Shown: positions 6,907 through 13,306, numbered from the stretch's first letter. The stretch: DNA of 14,154 bases from CAZALT01 sp964485515 (GCA_964485515.1 CAZALT010000091.1:1-14154); one strand, 5' to 3'. A program made the numbers and translations. The notes: a model not told the origin generated them from the letters alone.

Positions 6907-6930
6907 TCGGTCTACCGAGCCGTCTACCGA
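6907..6930. promoter_or_regulatory. Tandem GTCTACCGA repeat, candidate operator
   Basis: GTCTACCGA occurs at 6910-6918 and again at 6922-6930, a 12-base period. The left copy is also part of a dyad, TCGGT-CT-ACCGA (6907-6918). The pair lies 29-52 bases upstream of the phosphotransferase start in the divergent spacer, a position suited to a regulator. The binding protein is unknown. Confidence 0.35.
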
Positions 6931-7032
6931 TTTCCCCCGGTTCCTTGCCCGATCCGGCGATTTTCAGCACCCGGTGCCGCGTTGGCGCTCGGGGTCAAGC
7001 GCACCTCTTCATCTCGATCCCACTTGGGGTCG

Positions 7033-7038
7033 TACGGT
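7033..7038 (+). promoter_or_regulatory. -10 box for the leader ORF and MFS transporter
   Basis: TACGGT matches the actinobacterial TAnnnT -10 and ends 6 bases before the ATG at 7045, so transcription would begin at or beside that ATG and the leader ORF would be leaderless. A weak -35 candidate TTCATC lies at 7008-7013. It is spaced 19 bases away, longer than ideal. Confidence 0.45.
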
Positions 7039-7044
7039 CACCCG

Positions 7045-7107
7045 ATGTCGCAGAAACCTCCTCCGATGCCGTCGGTGCCCGGTCATAAGGTGGACCCCGA
7101 TGGATGA
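7045..7107 (+). CDS. Proline-rich 20-codon leader ORF overlapping the MFS transporter start
   Basis: ATG at 7045 to TGA at 7105-7107 encodes MSQKPPPMPSVPGHKVDPDG. The ATG sits 6 bases after a TACGGT -10 box, so the message is probably leaderless. The stop overlaps the transporter start (ATG at 7100) by 8 bases, and the transporter's Shine-Dalgarno AAGGTGG falls in codons 15-17. A Pro-Pro-Pro run at codons 5-7 uses CCT-CCT-CCG, two of them non-preferred in this GC-rich genome. Polyproline is a known ribosome-slowing motif relieved by EF-P. The arrangement would couple transporter translation to leader translation. No product function is proposed beyond this. It could also be chance, since short ORFs are common. 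Confidence 0.4.
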   Translation: MSQKPPPMPSVPGHKVDPDG

Positions 7108-8464
7108 CCTGGCTCACGATCACGATGTCGTGGCGGACACCGTCGATGAGAGCGCCTTCCGTCAGCTGCTCGTCAACACCCTGGTCTCGGGCGTCACGAG
7201 CTCGTTCCTGTGGTTCGCCCTGACGTTCTGGGTGTACCTCGAGACCAAATCGGTCGTCGCCACCGGCGTGATCGGCGGCTCCTTCGGTCTCGTGAGTGCG
7301 CTCATCGCGCCGGCCTACGGCACCTACGTCGACCACCACCGCAAGCACGCCGCGATGATGCTGGCCACCGGGGTCACCGCGGTCGCCTTCTCTTGCGCGG
7401 CGGTCGCCTACTTCGCCTTCGACGGGGACGATGTTCTCAGCTTCTCGTTGCCCTGGTTCTGGATCCTCGTCGCCGGCACGCTCGTCGGTTCGGTCGCGGG
7501 GGGAATCCGAGGCGTCGCGCTGTCCACCTGCGTCACGATGCTGGTGCCGGACGAACGCCGCGACAAGGCGAACGGGCTGGTGGGCACCATCAGCGGCGTC
7601 GCCTTTGCCATCACATCGGTGTTCAGCGGGATCGTCATCGGCCGGTTGGGCATGGGGTGGGCGCTCGTCATCGCCGTGACGCTGACCTTCGCCGCGCTCG
7701 TCCACCTCTCGCTCATACGTTTCGCCGAGACGCCGCCCGAACCCGCGGTCGCGGGTGCGCCACGGGTCGACATCCGTGCCGCCGTCGAGGCCATCCACGC
7801 CGTGCCCGGCCTCTGGATGCTCATCGCTCTGGCCGCGTTCAACAACCTGCTGGGCGGGGTGTTCTTGGCCCTCATGGATGCCTACGGCCTCGAGCTGATG
7901 AGCGTCGAGGCGTGGGGTGTCCTGTGGATGGCCTTGAGCTTCGCCATGATCCTGGGCGGATTGGCCGTTGCCCGGTTCGGTCTCGGTCCGTCGCCGCTTC
8001 GCATGATCCTCCTCGGCAACCTCATCAACTGGACGGTGTGCGGGTTCTTCACCATCCAGCCGTCGGTCCCGCTGATGGCGTTGGGGTTGGTGGTGTGGCT
8101 GGGCCTCATGCCGGCAATCGAGGCCGCCGAGCAGACGGTGCTGCAGCGGGTCATCCCGTTCGAACGACAAGGTCGGGTGTTCGGGTTCGCGCAGCTGGTC
8201 GAGAACTCGGCTTCGCCGCTGACCGCCTTCCTGATCGCCCCGATCGCGCAGGTCTTCATCATGCCGTTCATGGACGACGGCGGCGTCGGTGCCGAAGCCG
8301 TCGGCGACTGGTTCGGCACCGGTCCGGAGCGTGGTCTCGCTCTGGTGTTCACCGTCGCTGGCCTGTTGGGTGTCGTCGCCACCGTCGTCGCATGGACGTC
8401 GCGTTCGTACCGCCGACTCGCGTCTGAAGAGCACGGTGAGCTGCTCGCCGAGGTGCCCTCGTAG
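7100..8464 (+). CDS. Major facilitator superfamily transporter
   Basis: The ATG at 7100 follows AAGGTGG by 6 bases and gives 454 residues. After a 20-residue acidic N-terminus the protein is a succession of hydrophobic helices, consistent with about 12 membrane spans. The cytoplasmic loop after helix 2 has APAYGTYVDHHRKH (70-83), a variant of MFS motif A (GxxxDxxxRR). Later segments (RGVALSTCVTMLVPDERRDKA, VLQRVIPFERQGRVFG) resemble the EntS/macrolide-efflux-like MFS_3 group, which are drug or siderophore exporters. The substrate cannot be read from sequence. It is divergent from the phosphotransferase operon, so the two may share control, and it is probably monocistronic because a hairpin overlaps its stop. 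The leader ORF overlaps its start. Confidence 0.88.
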   Translation: MDDLAHDHDVVADTVDESAFRQLLVNTLVSGVTSSFLWFALTFWVYLETKSVVATGVIGGSFGLVSALIAPAYGTYVDHHRKHAAMMLATGVTAVAFSCAAVAYFAFDGDDVLSFSLPWFWILVAGTLVGSVAGGIRGVALSTCVTMLVPDERRDKANGLVGTISGVAFAITSVFSGIVIGRLGMGWALVIAVTLTFAALVHLSLIRFAETPPEPAVAGAPRVDIRAAVEAIHAVPGLWMLIALAAFNNLLGGVFLALMDAYGLELMSVEAWGVLWMALSFAMILGGLAVARFGLGPSPLRMILLGNLINWTVCGFFTIQPSVPLMALGLVVWLGLMPAIEAAEQTVLQRVIPFERQGRVFGFAQLVENSASPLTAFLIAPIAQVFIMPFMDDGGVGAEAVGDWFGTGPERGLALVFTVAGLLGVVATVVAWTSRSYRRLASEEHGELLAEVPS

Positions 8465-8480
8465 CCGGTCGACGACCGGC
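8464..8480 (+). terminator. Hairpin at the end of the MFS gene
   Basis: CCGGTC (8465-8470) and GACCGG (8474-8479) pair around a 3-base GAC loop; G8464, the last base of the stop codon, and C8480 extend the stem to 7 bp. No T-run follows, but the position is right for termination. Confidence 0.45.
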
Positions 8481-8482
8481 CC

Positions 8483-8511
8483 GCCGGGCACCAGATGGCC
8501 GGGCACCAGAT
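8483..8511. repeat. Two 14-base direct repeats, 15-base period
   Basis: GCCGGGCACCAGAT occurs at 8483-8496 and again, identical, at 8498-8511, separated by one base. It lies directly after the MFS terminator hairpin and about 100 bases before the methyltransferase. It could be a recent duplication or a paired protein-binding site. Confidence 0.7.
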
Positions 8512-8600
8512 ACCCATCGCGACGAGCTGCATCTGCACTTCCCGTGGCTTCGGTGATGCATGGCGGAGGAGGACGACGATGGCTACCTCCGAACGGCGCT

Positions 8601-8606
8601 ACCGTG
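8601..8606 (+). promoter_or_regulatory. -10 box for a leaderless methyltransferase transcript
   Basis: TACCGT lies 7 bases before the ATG at 8614 and fits TAnnnT. With usual actinobacterial spacing, transcription would start on or beside the A of the start codon. There is no Shine-Dalgarno before this ATG, which agrees. No clear -35 is seen. Confidence 0.45.
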
Positions 8607-8613
8607 CCGCGCC

Positions 8614-9423
8614 ATGGGCGACGCCTCGAACCTGGCCTTCGACCTGCAACGCCACGTCTGGACCATCGGTGACTATCCCGCGGTGGCCCAGCGGCTCTTG
8701 CCCATCAGCGAGGAGCTGGTCCGTCGGCTCGACATCGGCACCGGCGACACCGTGCTCGACGTGGCCACCGGCGACGGCAACGCGGCGATCCTGGCGGCCC
8801 GACGCGGCGCCACGGTGCGCGGCATCGACCTCACCCCGGCGCAGATCGAACGGGCCGAAGCCCGGTGTGCGCAGATCCCGGTGGACATCGACTTCGCGGT
8901 CGGCAACGCCGAGGAGCTCGACGCCGAGGACTTCAGCTACGACGTCGTGATGAGCGTCATGGGCACGATCTTCGCCCCGGATCATCGCAAGGCCGCCGCC
9001 GAGATGGTCCGTGTCGCCAAGCCCGACGGGCGGGTGGGCCTCACCGCGTGGGCCCCGGGCGGGTTCTTCGAGCTGTGGCGCCGACAGGTCCAAGACTTCC
9101 TCCCGCCGGCCCAGCCCGGCATGCCCGATCCTGAGGGGTGGGCCGATCCCATCGCGATGCGCGAGCGCTTCGCGGCCGTCGGGCTCGAGCTCGAGGTCCA
9201 GGTGGTTCCGTTCGAGTGGGAGTTCGCCACCGCCGTCGAAGCGGTCGAGTTCTTCGCCTCGACGTCGGGGCCGTTCATCCTCGCCCTGGAGGCCGCGGCC
9301 GCGGCTGGCCAGGGAGATCGGGCCCGCCTGCGCCTCATCTCGGTCATCGAGGAAGCGAACGAACGGTTGGCAGGTGGTGTGCGGCTCTCCGCCCCGTTCA
9401 CCGTCGGCGTCGGCACCCGCTGA
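8614..9423 (+). CDS. Class I SAM-dependent methyltransferase
   Basis: The ATG at 8614 gives 269 residues. Motif I is TVLDVATGDGNAAILAA (46-62). GIDLTPAQIERAEARC follows with the acidic residue that binds the SAM ribose, then a motif II/III region AEELDAEDFSYDVVMSVMGT and the MVRVAKPDGRVGLTAW strand-helix typical of UbiE/COQ5-like (Methyltransf_11/25) enzymes. The C-terminal half (EVQVVPFEWEFATAVEAVEFFAS) is probably a substrate-cap region. Small-molecule methylation is likely; the acceptor is unknown. An in-frame ATG at 8560 would add 18 residues, but they are acidic and unlike the family start. The TACCGT box supports 8614. The gene is followed by a hairpin and then the short-chain dehydrogenase on the same strand. 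Confidence 0.85.
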   Translation: MGDASNLAFDLQRHVWTIGDYPAVAQRLLPISEELVRRLDIGTGDTVLDVATGDGNAAILAARRGATVRGIDLTPAQIERAEARCAQIPVDIDFAVGNAEELDAEDFSYDVVMSVMGTIFAPDHRKAAAEMVRVAKPDGRVGLTAWAPGGFFELWRRQVQDFLPPAQPGMPDPEGWADPIAMRERFAAVGLELEVQVVPFEWEFATAVEAVEFFASTSGPFILALEAAAAAGQGDRARLRLISVIEEANERLAGGVRLSAPFTVGVGTR

Positions 9424-9440
9424 CCGAGCACGCACATGAG

Positions 9441-9459
9441 CCCGTCGTGGTCCGACGGG
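9441..9459 (+). terminator. Terminator hairpin after the methyltransferase
   Basis: CCCGTCG (9441-9447) and CGACGGG (9453-9459) form a perfect 7-bp stem with a 5-base loop, followed at once by TTT. It is one of the few hairpins in the window with even a short T-run. It separates the methyltransferase from the dehydrogenase, which has its own promoter. Confidence 0.55.
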
Positions 9460-9484
9460 TTTCATCTCGGTCGGAGCCCAGCCG

Positions 9485-9490
9485 TAGGCT
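9485..9490 (+). promoter_or_regulatory. -10 box for a leaderless short-chain dehydrogenase transcript
   Basis: TAGGCT ends 8 bases before the ATG at 9499 and no Shine-Dalgarno precedes that ATG. TTCATC at 9461-9466, 18 bases away, is a possible weak -35 and matches the hexamer seen upstream of the transporter leader. Confidence 0.45.
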
Positions 9491-9498
9491 CCCACCCC

Positions 9499-10275
9499 AT
9501 GGAACTCAACGGAATCTCAGCCATCGTCACGGGTGGCGCGTCCGGCATCGGTGAGGCGTGCGCCCGCCAGCTCGCCGCCAAGGGCGCCAAGGTCGTGGTC
9601 GCCGACATGAACGACGAGAAGGGCAACGCAGTCGCCACCGAGATCGGTGGGGCGTTCGCCCACGTCGACGTCACCAACACCGACGAGATCATCGCCGCAG
9701 TCGAGCTGGCCAAGGAGATGGGCCCGCTGCGCGCCCTGGTGAACTCCGCCGGCATCGGCTGGGCCACGCGCACCATCGGCCGCGACGGCCAGTACGACTC
9801 GGCCCACAACCTGGAGCTCTACAAGAAGGTCATCGAGGTGAACCTCATCGGAACGTTCGACTGCGTGCGGCTCGCGGCCACCGCCATGAGCACCAACGAG
9901 CCGAACGACGACGGCGAGCGTGGGGCCATCGTCAACATGGCGTCGATCGCCGCGTTCGACGGCCAGATCGGTCAGGCGGCCTACTCGTCGTCCAAGGGTG
10001 GCGTCGTCGGCATGACCTTGCCCGTGGCCCGCGACCTCTCCGCGTCGGGCATTCGCCTCAACACCGTCGCCCCCGGCCTGATCGACACGCCGATCTACGG
10101 CGAGGGAGAGGGTTCCGAGGAGTTCAAGGCCAACCTGGCCAAGGACGTGCTGTTCCCCAAGCGGCTCGGCTACTCGGACGAGCTCGCCTCGATGGTCATC
10201 GAGCTGCTCGGAAACAGCTACATGAACGCCCAGGTCGTGCGCGTCGACGCCGGCATCCGGATGCCGCCGAAGTGA
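9499..10275 (+). CDS. Short-chain dehydrogenase, type II 3-hydroxyacyl-CoA dehydrogenase-like
   Basis: The protein has 258 residues, normal for classical SDRs. It has the cofactor loop TGGASGIG (11-18), Asp36 in VVVADMN (a sign of NAD rather than NADP preference), NSAGIG (82-87), catalytic Asn115 in EVNLIG, Ser149 in NMASIAAF, and the YSSSK active site with Tyr162 and Lys166. The stretch GQIGQAAYSSSKGGVVGMTL and the C-terminus (FPKRLGYSDELASMV, VVRVDAGIRMPPK) resemble HSD17B10-type 3-hydroxyacyl-CoA dehydrogenase closely. It probably oxidises a hydroxyacyl-CoA or similar alcohol in fatty acid or branched-chain degradation in the cytosol. The start is chosen on the TAGGCT box and on family length. 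It is transcribed alone and ends at a strong bidirectional terminator. Confidence 0.9.
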   Translation: MELNGISAIVTGGASGIGEACARQLAAKGAKVVVADMNDEKGNAVATEIGGAFAHVDVTNTDEIIAAVELAKEMGPLRALVNSAGIGWATRTIGRDGQYDSAHNLELYKKVIEVNLIGTFDCVRLAATAMSTNEPNDDGERGAIVNMASIAAFDGQIGQAAYSSSKGGVVGMTLPVARDLSASGIRLNTVAPGLIDTPIYGEGEGSEEFKANLAKDVLFPKRLGYSDELASMVIELLGNSYMNAQVVRVDAGIRMPPK

Positions 10276-10314
10276 CCTGATCCCTCAGCTCTCGCGAGCG
10301 GCGCGGTGCCTGTC

Positions 10315-10346
10315 AGACGACCCGGCCTCCCGAGGCCGGGTCGTCT
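10315..10346. terminator. Strong bidirectional terminator between convergent genes
   Basis: AGACGACCCGGCCT (10315-10328) and its perfect complement (10333-10346) form a 14-bp stem around a 4-base loop, exactly between the dehydrogenase stop and the convergent epimerase-like stop. The palindrome CTCGCGAG lies on both sides (10291-10298 and 10345-10352). Confidence 0.85.
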
Positions 10347-10367
10347 CGCGAGCGAACATCTCGCGTC

Positions 10368-11273
10368 TCAGCGATCGAGGACGGCCCGCAGCGCGGTGTC
10401 GAGATCGGCGTGGGTGAACTCGAAGCCGTTGGCGTGCAGCACGGCGGGAGCCACGCGCTGGCTCGCGAAGAGCAGCTCCTGGGCGAGCTCCGGGCCCTTG
10501 AGGAGCTTGGGACCGAACGCGGGAACAGGCAGCAACGTCGGCCGGCCAAGGGTCCGGCCCAGGACCTTGGCGAACTCGGCGTTGGTCACCGTGCCCGGTG
10601 CCGCGAGGTTGACCGGTCCGTCGACGTCGTTGTCGGGGGAGAGCAGCCAGGTGATGGCGCGCACCTCATCGACGAGGGTGATCCAGCTCCACCACTGCTT
10701 CCCGGATCCCATGCGACCGCCGAGGGCCAGCTTGAACAGGGGGAGCAGCTTGGGCAGCGCTCCGCCGTCGGCGTCGAGGACGATGCCGGTGCGGATGATC
10801 GGAACTCGGATGCCACCCTCGGAGGCCGCCGTGGTGGCTGCCTCCCACGCGACGCACACCTTGGACAGGAACAGGTTTCCTGGTCCGCTTCGTTCCGTGA
10901 GCACGTCGTCGCCGCGGTCGCCGAAGTAGCCGATGGCCGATCCGCTCACCATGACCGACGGGGGACGATCGAGGTTGACGAGCGTTCGGGCGAGCAGGGT
11001 CGTGCCCTTCACCCGACTGTCGATGACCTCGCGCTTGTAGCTCGCCGTCCACCGGTGGTCGCCGATGCCGGCACCGGCGAGGTGCACGACGCCGTCGAAG
11101 CCCTCGAGCTCGGAGATGTCGATGAGGCCCTGGTCGGGGTCCCATCGGATCTCGTCGGCTCCACCTCGGGGTGGACGTCGGACGAGCGCGACGGCTCGGT
11201 GACCTTCGTCGAGCAGTGCTGACCGCACGGCACCGCCGATCAGGCCCGATGCACCGCTGATGAGGATGTCCAC
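10368..11273 (-). CDS. TIGR01777 family epimerase-like NAD(P)-binding protein
   Basis: The GTG start at 11273 follows AAGGGAG at good spacing and gives 301 residues. The N-terminal extended-SDR fold has GASGLIG (7-13), VVHLAGAGIGDHRWT (62-76), and SGSAIGYFGDRG (110-121), where the tyrosine sits as in the family. RTGIVL (161-166) and GKQWWSWITLVDEV (191-204) follow. The C-terminus (LLPVPAFGPKLLKGPELAQELLFASQRV) is the DUF1731 domain that defines TIGR01777/YfcH/SULA-like proteins. The biochemical reaction of the family is not established. It is convergent with the dehydrogenase and divergent from the LapA-domain gene, so it is probably a single-gene unit, perhaps controlled by the dyads upstream. 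Confidence 0.92.
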   Translation of the reverse strand: MDILISGASGLIGGAVRSALLDEGHRAVALVRRPPRGGADEIRWDPDQGLIDISELEGFDGVVHLAGAGIGDHRWTASYKREVIDSRVKGTTLLARTLVNLDRPPSVMVSGSAIGYFGDRGDDVLTERSGPGNLFLSKVCVAWEAATTAASEGGIRVPIIRTGIVLDADGGALPKLLPLFKLALGGRMGSGKQWWSWITLVDEVRAITWLLSPDNDVDGPVNLAAPGTVTNAEFAKVLGRTLGRPTLLPVPAFGPKLLKGPELAQELLFASQRVAPAVLHANGFEFTHADLDTALRAVLDR

Positions 11274-11315
11274 GCCTGCTCCCTTCGTGTGGACGATGCG
11301 ATCCCCAGGTCCAAC

Positions 11316-11329
11316 AGCTGCGCGCAGCT
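11316..11329. promoter_or_regulatory. Perfect 14-base palindrome AGCTGCGCGCAGCT, candidate operator
   Basis: The 14 bases equal their own reverse complement. They lie 43-56 bases upstream of the epimerase-like start, a typical operator position. No matching copy was noticed elsewhere in the window. Confidence 0.35.
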
Positions 11330-11376
11330 TGCCACGGCTCCGGTGCCGCCGCGGCGATTCGTGTCGAAATGCGTCT

Positions 11377-11391
11377 GATCTGACTCAGATC
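11377..11391. promoter_or_regulatory. Dyad GATCTGA-C-TCAGATC, candidate operator
   Basis: Two perfect 7-base arms flank a single central C. The site is in the middle of the divergent spacer between the epimerase-like and LapA-domain genes. It is AT-richer than its surroundings, which favours a binding site over a chance GC hairpin. Confidence 0.4.
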
Positions 11392-11434
11392 TGTGCTTGG
11401 GACGGGGTGGGATACGACAGCCGGATCGGCTGGC

Positions 11435-11460
11435 GGGTCGATCGGGCGGGTCGATCGGGC
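11435..11460. repeat. Tandem 13-base repeat GGGTCGATCGGGC x2
   Basis: Two identical 13-base units sit head to tail (11435-11447 and 11448-11460), followed by a degenerate partial copy GGATCGGGT. The repeat is upstream of the LapA-domain promoter region and outside any supported gene. Confidence 0.7.
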
Positions 11461-11512
11461 GGATCGGGTGGTGGGTCGCTCGCGTCGAGCTGAACCCGGC
11501 GGTATCGTTGGT

Positions 11513-11518
11513 GCCCAC
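11513..11518 (+). promoter_or_regulatory. -10 box TATCGT for the LapA-domain gene
   Basis: TATCGT fits TAnnnT and lies 25 bases before the ATG at 11544, giving a short leader that includes GGAG at 11534-11537. The -35 is weak. Confidence 0.4.
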
Positions 11519-11543
11519 GCTGTTGACGGAACCGGAGTCCCCC

Positions 11544-11780
11544 ATGGCCGACAACGATGAGCGGTACGGCAAGAAGGCGAGCAAGGTCGATGCCCGGCTG
11601 GTCATCGGGGTGCTGGTGCTGATCCTCATCGGCATCTTCGTCGCGCAGAACCGCGACGACGTGCAGCTCAGCATCCTCATGGTCGACATCACCATGCCGT
11701 TGTGGATCGGCCTGCTCATCACGGTGGTGCTGTCCCTGGGCGTCGGGTTCATGCTCGGCCGTGGTCGCTACAAGGCGTGA
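11544..11780 (+). CDS. LapA-domain (DUF1049) small membrane protein
   Basis: The ATG at 11544 has GGAG (11534-11537) at 6 bases and encodes 78 residues. A charged, lysine-rich N-terminus (DERYGKKASK) precedes helix 1 at about 17-34 (RLVIGVLVLILIGIFVAQN), a short extracytoplasmic loop RDDVQLSILMVDITMP with the beta-like pattern of the family, and helix 2 at about 52-74. It ends GRGRYKA. The QN-x-V-x-hhh pattern between two helices is the signature of LapA/DUF1049. In Gram-negative bacteria LapA works with LapB in lipopolysaccharide control; actinobacterial relatives have no known role. Its stop is 18 bases from the convergent nucleotide-sugar dehydrogenase stop. Confidence 0.85.
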   Translation: MADNDERYGKKASKVDARLVIGVLVLILIGIFVAQNRDDVQLSILMVDITMPLWIGLLITVVLSLGVGFMLGRGRYKA

Positions 11781-11798
11781 CCCGTCGGTCAGAGCCGA

Positions 11799-13076
11799 TC
11801 AGAGGTAGGTGACGTGGTCGGCGCGGCGGACGCAACGCCGGGTGTCGAACACCAGCGGGGCGTGATCGACGACTGCGTCGAGATCGAAGTCGTCGTGGTC
11901 GACCAGGACGACGGCCGCGGCGCAGCTCGCGAGGAGCTCGGCGTCGATGTCGACGCGGGTCGTGCCTGCCGGTATGTGGGAATCGAGCACGTGGGGATCA
12001 GCCACGAGCACCTCGGCGCCGAGCTCGACCAGGTGGCGGGCGATCGGCTGGGAGGGCGACTCGCGGGCGTCGCCGGTGTTGCGCTTGTAGGCCACTCCGA
12101 GCAGCAGGATGCGCTGGCCGCTCAGGGGCAGACCTCGCTCGTTGAGCAGCAGCATGAGTCGGCGCACCACGTGGGCAGGCATCGCGTTGTTCACGTCGTT
12201 GGCGAGCTCGACGAAGCGGAACGTCTCGCCCAGCGATTCCTTGACCTGCCACGACAGGTAGCTCGGGTCGATCGGGAGGCAGTGGCCGCCGACGCCTGGT
12301 CCTGGCGTGAACCGCAGGTAGCCGAACGGCTTCGTGGAGGCGGCGTCGATCGCCTCCCACACGTCGATGCCGAGGTCGTTGGCGAACACGGCGAGCTCGT
12401 TGACGAGCGCGATGTTCACGTGGCGGAACGTGTTCTCGAGCAGCTTGGTGAGCTCGGCCTCGCGTGGGCTCGTGACCGCCACGGTCGTCTCGACGATGTC
12501 GTCGTAGAAGCCCTGGATGACGGCGAGCGATGCCTCATCGATGCCCGAGACGACCTTCGGCGTGTTCTCGAGCGTCCAGGTGGCGTTGCCCGGATCGATG
12601 CGCTCGGGGCTGTAGCCGAGGTGGAAGTCGGCGCCCGCCGTCAGACCAGACTGCTCCTCGAGGATGGGTGCGACGAGATCCTGGGTGGTGCCGGGGTAGG
12701 TGGTCGATTCGAGCACGACGGTCGATCCCGGGCGGATGTGGACGCCGATCTCCCTGGACGCGGCCTCGATGTAGGAGAGGTCCGGGTTTCCGTCGGTGAG
12801 CGGCGTCGGCACCGAGATGACCGCGATGTCGAAGCCGTCGAGGTCGGCCGCATCGCTCGACGCCCGGTAGCGGCCGGTGTCGAGCACGGCGGCGAGGCGA
12901 GCGTCGCTGATGTCTTCGACCGGCGAGATGCCGGCCCCGATCGACTTCGTGCGGTCGACGTCGACGTCGTAGCCGACGACGTCGTAGCCCACCTTGACGG
13001 CCCGCACGGCAAGGGGCAGGCCGACGTAGCCCTGCCCGATGACGACGAGACGCGAACTTCCCCCAGTCGCTGGCAC
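11799..13076 (-). CDS. UDP-N-acetylhexosamine/UDP-glucose-type nucleotide-sugar 6-dehydrogenase
   Basis: From the GTG at 13076 the protein has 425 residues, the normal length. The NAD-binding motif VVIGQGYVGLPLA lies at 11-23, VPTPLTDGNPDL at 89-100, and STTYPGTT (124-131) with YSPERIDPGN (155-164) at the substrate-domain entry. Lys211 and Asn215 are in ELTKLLENTFR. The catalytic cysteine is Cys266 in FTPGPGVGGHCLPIDPSYLSW, and GVAYKRNTGDARESP is at 327-341. The STTYPGTT and PGPGxGGHCxPxDP wording is closest to WbpA/WecC-type UDP-GlcNAc or UDP-GalNAc dehydrogenases. It makes the uronic acid form for a cell-surface glycan by two NAD-dependent oxidations. An in-frame ATG at 13184 would add a non-family N-terminus, and a TACCGT box 6 bases before the GTG supports 13076. 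No other glycan genes are visible here. Confidence 0.9.
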   Translation of the reverse strand: MPATGGSSRLVVIGQGYVGLPLAVRAVKVGYDVVGYDVDVDRTKSIGAGISPVEDISDARLAAVLDTGRYRASSDAADLDGFDIAVISVPTPLTDGNPDLSYIEAASREIGVHIRPGSTVVLESTTYPGTTQDLVAPILEEQSGLTAGADFHLGYSPERIDPGNATWTLENTPKVVSGIDEASLAVIQGFYDDIVETTVAVTSPREAELTKLLENTFRHVNIALVNELAVFANDLGIDVWEAIDAASTKPFGYLRFTPGPGVGGHCLPIDPSYLSWQVKESLGETFRFVELANDVNNAMPAHVVRRLMLLLNERGLPLSGQRILLLGVAYKRNTGDARESPSQPIARHLVELGAEVLVADPHVLDSHIPAGTTRVDIDAELLASCAAAVVLVDHDDFDLDAVVDHAPLVFDTRRCVRRADHVTYL

Positions 13077-13082
13077 GCAGAA

Positions 13083-13088
13083 ACGGTA
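13083..13088 (-). promoter_or_regulatory. -10 box for a leaderless nucleotide-sugar dehydrogenase transcript
   Basis: On the minus strand TACCGT is followed by 6 bases and then the GTG at 13076. No Shine-Dalgarno precedes that GTG. The hexamer is identical to the one before the methyltransferase. Confidence 0.4.
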
Positions 13089-13184
13089 CTCGTTCGAGCG
13101 AGCGTCGCCCGCAGGCGATGCCGTCGTCGCAAGGGGTTGGACGCCGGCGTGCCAGCGGGCCAGGGGAGACGGCATCCCGGTCAC

Positions 13185-13190
13185 TACACT
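13185..13190 (+). promoter_or_regulatory. -10 box TACACT for the 31-residue membrane protein
   Basis: TACACT fits TAnnnT and ends 9 bases before the ATG at 13200, so the message would have a leader of only a few bases. No -35 of note. Confidence 0.4.
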
Positions 13191-13199
13191 CGCCGGGTC

Positions 13200-13295
13200 A
13201 TGAGCACCCGGAAGCTGATCATCCTCGCCCTGCTCTGCGGCATCGCGATCCTGGCGGCCTTCGCCGTGCAGGCGATCCTCATCGTGACCAGCTGA
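13200..13295 (+). CDS. Small single-helix membrane protein (31 aa)
   Basis: The ATG at 13200 encodes MSTRKLIILALLCGIAILAA and continues FAVQAILIVTS before TGA. Residues 6-29 form one hydrophobic helix with Arg4 and Lys5 just before it, so the N-terminus is predicted inside. A TACACT -10 box lies just upstream and a hairpin follows 12 bases after the stop, so promoter, ORF and terminator form a compact unit. The gene is divergent from the nucleotide-sugar dehydrogenase and upstream of the dihydrolipoyl dehydrogenase. I recognise no named family; similar tiny helices are seen in actinobacteria but are rarely annotated. Function is unknown. Confidence 0.55.
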   Translation: MSTRKLIILALLCGIAILAAFAVQAILIVTS

Positions 13296-13306
13296 TCGCT
13301 CTCCTG

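Noticed and set aside
6879..7099. Rifamycin-associated element upstream of the phosphotransferase and MFS gene
   Set aside because: I looked for the known inverted repeat with GGGGCTTGC/GCAAGCCCC arms and did not find it, so rifamycin induction is unsupported.
6995..8506. 503-codon minus-strand open frame opposite the MFS transporter
   Set aside because: His/Asp/Gln/Glu/Arg-rich sequence without domains, antisense to a clear transporter.
11814..13295. 493-codon plus-strand open frame opposite the nucleotide-sugar dehydrogenase, ending in the small membrane protein
   Set aside because: Only its last 32 codons look like a protein. The rest is an antisense shadow of a gene with intact catalytic motifs.
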